A DNA stretch of 64,000 nt. It comes from Carideicomes alvinocaridis. Lineage in GTDB: Bacteria > Pseudomonadota > Alphaproteobacteria > Rhodobacterales > Rhodobacteraceae. The notes under the pieces are model-generated. The model was given only the letters and a program-made list of their open reading frames with translations, was not told the origin of the DNA and ran no database searches. Positions 60,317 through 64,000 of this stretch are shown in pieces. The position numbers were made by a program, and so were the translations under genes. The stretch is taken from the NCBI GenBank assembly GCA_005473895.2, contig SRJI02000019.1:1-64000 (forward strand), in the 5' to 3' direction. How positions within the stretch are numbered: the first letter of the stretch is position 1; every line of letters begins with the position of its first letter.

Positions 60317-60391
60317 TGGTGGGTGATAGAAGATTCGAACTTCTGACATCTTCGATGTGAACGAAGCGCTCTACCACTGAGCTAATCACCC
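60317..60391 (-). tRNA. tRNA-Val(CAC)
   Basis: Minus strand. Acceptor GGGTGAT/ATCACCC, D arm GCTCAGTGGTAGAGC, anticodon stem CTTCG/CGAAG with loop TTCACAT (anticodon CAC), T arm AGAAG-TTCGAAT-CTTCT, encoded ACCA. It differs from the UAC gene in D loop, anticodon loop and T stem, so it is a separate gene and not a recent duplicate. Confidence 0.95.
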
Positions 60392-60450
60392 GTGCCGCGC
60401 CTCTTACAATCCCTTCCCGAGCTTCGCAAGAGGCTCTTTGGGCGTTTTTG

Positions 60451-60867
60451 TCATTCGTCTTTCTGACGCAGGCGGCCCGAGATCACGCGCCCCTTCGCCA
60501 GTGGCTTGACGTGCTGGACCTTGAACTTGCCCATGGGCTGAAGTTCGAGGTCCCGGCCCTCCGCCAGCGCCTCGCCCATGGCGGCCAGCATCGCCTCCAC
60601 GACCGGGCGCACCTCGCCCTTGCGCCGGCCGGTGCGGGCCGCGGTGGCGGCGATCAGGTCGCGCTTGCGCAGCTTGAGCGACACCTCGGCCGGGTCCTTG
60701 CCGGCAAAGCCCTCGGCTGTCGCGTCGTCGCTCTCCGCTGCCTCCTCCGCGGGAGGCGACACCGTCTTCATCTGCGGGACGTGGTCGGGCTCGGTTGCGT
60801 CTTCGCCCGGATCCTCGCGCCATTCCGCGGCGAGGGCCATGATTTTCGCGCCTGCTGTGCCTGCCAT
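60451..60867 (-). CDS. HU/IHF-family DNA-binding protein with N-terminal extension
   Basis: 138 residues from ATG 60867, chosen because GGAG lies six bases ahead; the ATG at 60879 has no spacing for an SD. The C-terminal 75 residues are an HU/IHF fold (LRKRDLIAATAARTGRRKGEVRPVVEAMLAAMGEALAEG, then LQPMGKFKVQHVK). The N-terminal about 60 residues are acidic and low-complexity (EDPGEDATEPDH), a feature of Rhodobacterales HU-like proteins. Role: nucleoid or regulatory DNA binding. It lies between lon and tRNA-Val(CAC) on the same strand. Confidence 0.82.
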   Translation of the reverse strand: MAGTAGAKIMALAAEWREDPGEDATEPDHVPQMKTVSPPAEEAAESDDATAEGFAGKDPAEVSLKLRKRDLIAATAARTGRRKGEVRPVVEAMLAAMGEALAEGRDLELQPMGKFKVQHVKPLAKGRVISGRLRQKDE

Positions 60868-61023
60868 CCTGCTCTCCATCTTCCGGGAGTTGTCGCACGA
60901 AGACTATCAAGATCGCGTTCATCGATCCAGTTGCGGCGGAATGCGGGGCCCGTTTGCCCCCTCGCGTGACGGCGATGTGGCCTTCCGGTAACAAAATCCC
61001 GCCCCGGAAAGGGCCCGACCACG

Positions 61024-61049
61024 AAAAAGGGCGCCCACACGGGGCGCCC
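61024..61049 (-). terminator. Rho-independent terminator of lon
   Basis: Minus-strand stem GGGCGCCC/GGGCGCCC (eight bp, loop CGTGT) followed by TTTTT, about 30 bases past the lon stop. Confidence 0.92.
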
Positions 61050-61080
61050 TCCTACTTTGTCACCGGTTCCGGCGCGCCGC

Positions 61081-63489
61081 TCAGTGGGCGACGGCGCCGG
61101 TCCCTTCGTCCTTGGAGAGGGCCGCGGCGGCGGCGGCCTCTTCCTCGGCGGCCTCGTCCCATTCGATGGGCTCGGGGCGCCGCACGAGCGCATGCTCCAG
61201 CACGTCACGGACGTGAGCCACCGGAATGATCTGCAGCCCCTCCTTCACGTTGTCGGGGATGTCGGCCAGATCCTTCTCGTTCTCCTCGGGGATGAGAACG
61301 GTCTTGATCCCACCGCGCAGGGCGGCAAGCAGTTTCTCCTTCAGCCCGCCGATCGGCATAGCGTTCCCGCGCAGCGAGACCTCGCCGGTCATGGCGATGT
61401 CCTTGCGGACCGGGATCTGCGTCAGCACCGACACGATCGAGGTCACCATGGCCAGACCCGCGGAGGGCCCGTCCTTGGGCGTCGCCCCGTCCGGCACGTG
61501 GACGTGGAAGTCCCACTTGTCGAAGCGCGGCGGCTTGACCCCGATCTCGGGCGCGATGGAGCGCACGAAGGAGCTGGCGGCGTCGATGGATTCCTTCATC
61601 ACGTCGCCCAGTTTCCCGGTGGTCTTCATCCGGCCCTTGCCTGGCAGGCGCAGCGCCTCGATCTGCAGAAGATCGCCGCCCACGCTGGTCCAGGCCAGCC
61701 CGGTGACGACACCGATCTGGTCCTCCTTCTCGGCCAGGCCATAGCGGAACTTCTTCACGCCGAGATAATCGTCGATGTTGTTCTCGTCGACGACGATCTG
61801 CTTGGCCTCGCCCTTGATGATCCGGGTCACCGCCTTGCGCGCGATCTTGGCGATCTCGCGTTCGAGGTTCCGCACGCCCGCCTCGCGGGTGTAGCGGCGG
61901 ATGATCTCGTTCAGGCCGCCATCGGTCAGCTCGAACTCGCCCTTCTTGAGGCCGTGGTTCTTGATCTGCTTGTCGATCAGGTGGCCCTTGGCGATCTCGC
62001 GCTTCTCGTCCTCGGTGTAGCCCGCCAGCGGAATGATCTCCATCCGGTCCAGAAGCGGCCCGGGCATGTTGTAGGAGTTCGCCGTGGTCAGGAACATCAC
62101 GTTCGACAGGTCGTATTCCACCTCGAGATAGTGGTCCACGAAGGTCGAGTTCTGTTCCGGGTCGAGCACCTCGAGCATGGCGGAGGCCGGGTCACCACGG
62201 AAGTCCTGCCCCATCTTGTCGATCTCGTCGAGCAGGATGAGCGGGTTCGTGGTCTTGGCCTTCTTCAGCGCCTGGATGATCTTGCCGGGCATGGAGCCGA
62301 TATAGGTCCGGCGGTGGCCGCGGATCTCGGATTCGTCGCGCACGCCGCCAAGGCTGATGCGGATGAACTCACGCCCCGTGGCACGCGCCACCGACTTGCC
62401 GAGGGAGGTCTTGCCGACGCCCGGAGGACCCACGAGGCACAGGATCGGCCCCTTGAGTTTCTTCGAACGCTGCTGGACCGCGAGGTATTCTACGATCCGT
62501 TCCTTGACCTTCTCCAGCCCGTAGTGGTCGGCGTCGAGCACCCGCTCGGCGTTGCCCAGGTCCTTCTTCACGCGGGACTTGGTGCCCCACGGGATGGACA
62601 GCATCCAGTCGAGGTAGTTGCGCACGACGGTGGCCTCGGCCGACATGGGCGACATGTTCTTGAGCTTCTTCAGCTCGGCATCGGCCTTGTCGCGGGCTTC
62701 CTTCGACAGCTTGGTCTCGGAGATGCGTTTCTCCAGCTCGGCGACTTCGCCTTCGCCGTCCTCGCCATCGCCCAGCTCCTTCTGAATGGCCTTCATCTGC
62801 TCATTCAGGTAATATTCACGCTGAGTCCGCTCCATCTGCGACTTGACGCGGGTCTTGATCTTCTTCTCGACCTGCAGCACGGACATCTCGCCCTGCATCA
62901 GGCCATAGACCTTCTCGAGCCGTTCGGAGACCGACAGCGTTTCCAGAAGCTCCTGCTTCTGTCCCACCTCGATGCCCAGGTGACCGGCCACCAGGTCGGC
63001 CAGCTTGGCCGGGTTGGTGGTTTCCGACACGGCCGACAGGGCCTCTTCGGGGATGTTCTTCTTGACCTTGGCGTAGCGCTCGAACTCGTCCGTCACGGTC
63101 CGCAGCAGCGCCGTGATCGCGGCGGAATCGCCGGGCATCTCGGTCAGGTACTCGGCCTTCGCCTCGAAGAAGTCCTCGTTCTCGAGGAACTGATCGATGC
63201 GCACGCGCGCCTGACCCTCGACCAGCACCTTCACGGTGCCGTCGGGCAGTTTCAGAAGTTGCAGCACATTGGCCAGCACCCCGGCCTTGTAGATGCCATC
63301 GGGTGCGGGATCATCGACCGACGGGTCGATCTGGCTCGACAGCAGGATCTGCTTGTCGTCAGCCATCACTTCCTCAAGCGCGCGAACCGATTTCTCGCGC
63401 CCCACGAAGAGCGGGACGATCATGTGCGGGAACACCACGATGTCGCGCAGCGGGAGGACAGGATAGCTTGAGTTGAGAGGCTCTTGCAT
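61081..63489 (-). CDS. lon: ATP-dependent protease Lon
   Basis: 802 residues. The ATG at 63489 ([23 protein letters not shown]) has AAGGA six bases upstream, whereas the in-frame ATG at 63495 touches that SD. N-terminal LON substrate-binding domain, long coiled-coil middle, AAA+ with [18 protein letters not shown] and [12 protein letters not shown], and a C-terminal protease domain with the catalytic Ser in DGPSAGLAM and Lys in [10 protein letters not shown]. Quality-control protease for misfolded and regulatory proteins. A candidate heat-shock promoter precedes it; a terminator follows it. Confidence 0.98.
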   Translation of the reverse strand: MQEPLNSSYPVLPLRDIVVFPHMIVPLFVGREKSVRALEEVMADDKQILLSSQIDPSVDDPAPDGIYKAGVLANVLQLLKLPDGTVKVLVEGQARVRIDQFLENEDFFEAKAEYLTEMPGDSAAITALLRTVTDEFERYAKVKKNIPEEALSAVSETTNPAKLADLVAGHLGIEVGQKQELLETLSVSERLEKVYGLMQGEMSVLQVEKKIKTRVKSQMERTQREYYLNEQMKAIQKELGDGEDGEGEVAELEKRISETKLSKEARDKADAELKKLKNMSPMSAEATVVRNYLDWMLSIPWGTKSRVKKDLGNAERVLDADHYGLEKVKERIVEYLAVQQRSKKLKGPILCLVGPPGVGKTSLGKSVARATGREFIRISLGGVRDESEIRGHRRTYIGSMPGKIIQALKKAKTTNPLILLDEIDKMGQDFRGDPASAMLEVLDPEQNSTFVDHYLEVEYDLSNVMFLTTANSYNMPGPLLDRMEIIPLAGYTEDEKREIAKGHLIDKQIKNHGLKKGEFELTDGGLNEIIRRYTREAGVRNLEREIAKIARKAVTRIIKGEAKQIVVDENNIDDYLGVKKFRYGLAEKEDQIGVVTGLAWTSVGGDLLQIEALRLPGKGRMKTTGKLGDVMKESIDAASSFVRSIAPEIGVKPPRFDKWDFHVHVPDGATPKDGPSAGLAMVTSIVSVLTQIPVRKDIAMTGEVSLRGNAMPIGGLKEKLLAALRGGIKTVLIPEENEKDLADIPDNVKEGLQIIPVAHVRDVLEHALVRRPEPIEWDEAAEEEAAAAAALSKDEGTGAVAH

Positions 63490-63564
63490 GCTCATTCCTT
63501 GTCTCTGGCAGGTGGCTCCGGCCCCGTTTACGGCAACGCTGGCCACCTCCGGTTTATGGATGTC

Positions 63565-63595
63565 TTATTTGGGACTGCCCGTATCCCATTTCAAG
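63565..63595 (-). promoter_or_regulatory. Candidate RpoH (sigma-32-type) promoter of lon
   Basis: On the minus strand: CTTGAA (63590-63595), 16 bases, CCCAAATAA (63565-63573), about 75 bases upstream of the lon start. This fits the CTTGAA / CCCATnTa heat-shock consensus and the known heat-shock control of lon in proteobacteria. Confidence 0.5.
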
Positions 63596-63716
63596 CTCGG
63601 CAGGGGCAATGTGAACCCCCCGGACGTCCGGGGCAAGGCTGGAAAACCCGGCAATCGCGTCAATTGCCGCAAGGCCGGGAAGATGCAGAAGACTTGCCCC
63701 GAATTGTCGCGATTTG

Positions 63717-63746
63717 CCGGCCCGCCCGGGCGGAAAGGCGGGCCGG
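63717..63746. terminator. Inverted repeat 3' of the OYE gene
   Basis: Ten-bp perfect arms CCGGCCCGCC (63717-63726) and GGCGGGCCGG (63737-63746), loop ten bases, beginning ten bases past the OYE stop on the minus strand. No T-run, so at most an mRNA-stabilising or weak termination hairpin. Confidence 0.4.
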
Positions 63747-63756
63747 TGTGACGGGC

Positions 63757-64000
63757 TCAGGCGCTCTTGAGCGCGGGATAGTCGGTATAACCTCGGGCGC
63801 CCCCGCCATAATACGTCTCGCGCTCGCCCTCGTTGAGCGGCGCGTCGCGTTCCAGCCGGGTGACGAGGTCGGGATTGGCTATGAACGGCCGCCCGAAGGC
63901 CACCAGGTCGGCTGCGCCGCTTTCCACCGCCTCGATCGCCATGTCGCGGTCGTAGCCGTTATTGGCCATGTAGGCGCCGTCGAACAACTTGCGCAGGGCG
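63757..64000 (-). CDS. Old yellow enzyme-family flavin oxidoreductase (NemA/alkene reductase-like), C-terminal part
   Basis: Only the last 80 codons are in the window; the gene continues past base 64000. The sequence is the C-terminal quarter of an FMN-binding TIM barrel: MANNGYDRDMAIEAVESGAADLVAFGRPFIANPDLVTRLERDAPLN, then the family tail ending ARGYTDYPAL. The AFGRPFIANPDL block binds FMN phosphate. Reduces activated C=C bonds or nitro groups with NAD(P)H. Neighbour of lon, same strand. Confidence 0.9.
   Translation of the reverse strand, partial: ALRKLFDGAYMANNGYDRDMAIEAVESGAADLVAFGRPFIANPDLVTRLERDAPLNEGERETYYGGGARGYTDYPALKSA

Overview
The window looks like a chromosomal segment of a high-GC alphaproteobacterium of the Rhodobacteraceae (Roseobacter/Paracoccus-like). 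Pointers are the NDUFA12-type complex I accessory subunit beside accB-accC-aat, the ccmABCD-G cytochrome c maturation run, ClpP-ClpX, Lon, and several ABC importers typical of marine and soil Rhodobacterales. No rRNA, CRISPR array or intact mobile element was seen. Two tRNA-Val genes (anticodons UAC and CAC) lie at 57.3 and 60.3 kb, the first next to a degraded prophage scar.

Layout. 1-8.5 kb is housekeeping: acetyl-CoA carboxylase accB (partial) and accC, aat, an mlaD/DUF2155/NDUFA12 group, a UdgX-type uracil-DNA-binding protein translationally coupled to a radical SAM partner, clpX and clpP. 8.7-20 kb holds an ArsR regulator, a glycosyltransferase-like protein, and a peptide-type ABC importer. 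In that importer, substrate-binding protein and permeases run rightward, while a fused two-domain ATPase runs leftward with an FAD amine oxidase and an M20 amidohydrolase. A single-module MetE-like methyltransferase lies at its right end. 20-25.9 kb is a BMP-type nucleoside/base ABC importer feeding a CodA-like deaminase whose active-site discriminator residue is Cys, which predicts 5-methylcytosine deamination.

26-39.9 kb is the most striking region: 15 leftward, tightly overlapped genes. They encode a Rieske oxygenase, a pentapeptide-like protein, a NitT/TauT-type ABC importer, a C-C-type alpha/beta hydrolase, an extradiol dioxygenase, an SDR lacking the YxxxK dyad, a ThDP enzyme, an aspartate-dehydrogenase homologue, an aldehyde dehydrogenase, a second SDR, and an FprA-type reductase with a flavodoxin. 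I read it as an uncharacterised import-and-ring-cleavage pathway with its own electron supply. It is probably controlled by the divergent Rid/IclR group at 40-41.6 kb.

41.6-47 kb carries an inositol-monophosphatase-family enzyme, a GAF histidine kinase, and a second IclR regulator divergent from a bicupin plus FAD monooxygenase. 47-49.8 kb is the ccm operon. 50-53 kb has a FosX-like fosfomycin hydrolase coupled to a DMT exporter, a GNAT acetyltransferase and a 2H phosphoesterase (DUF1045). 53-56 kb has an acidic PRC-barrel exported protein and a CHASE4 histidine kinase. 56.2-57.2 kb is an integrase/terminase deletion scar beside tRNA-Val(UAC). 57.4-60 kb is a GT2/LAB_N/GT39 lipid-glycosylation operon. 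60.3-63.5 kb holds tRNA-Val(CAC), an HU-like protein and lon with a candidate heat-shock promoter. The window ends inside an old-yellow-enzyme family gene.
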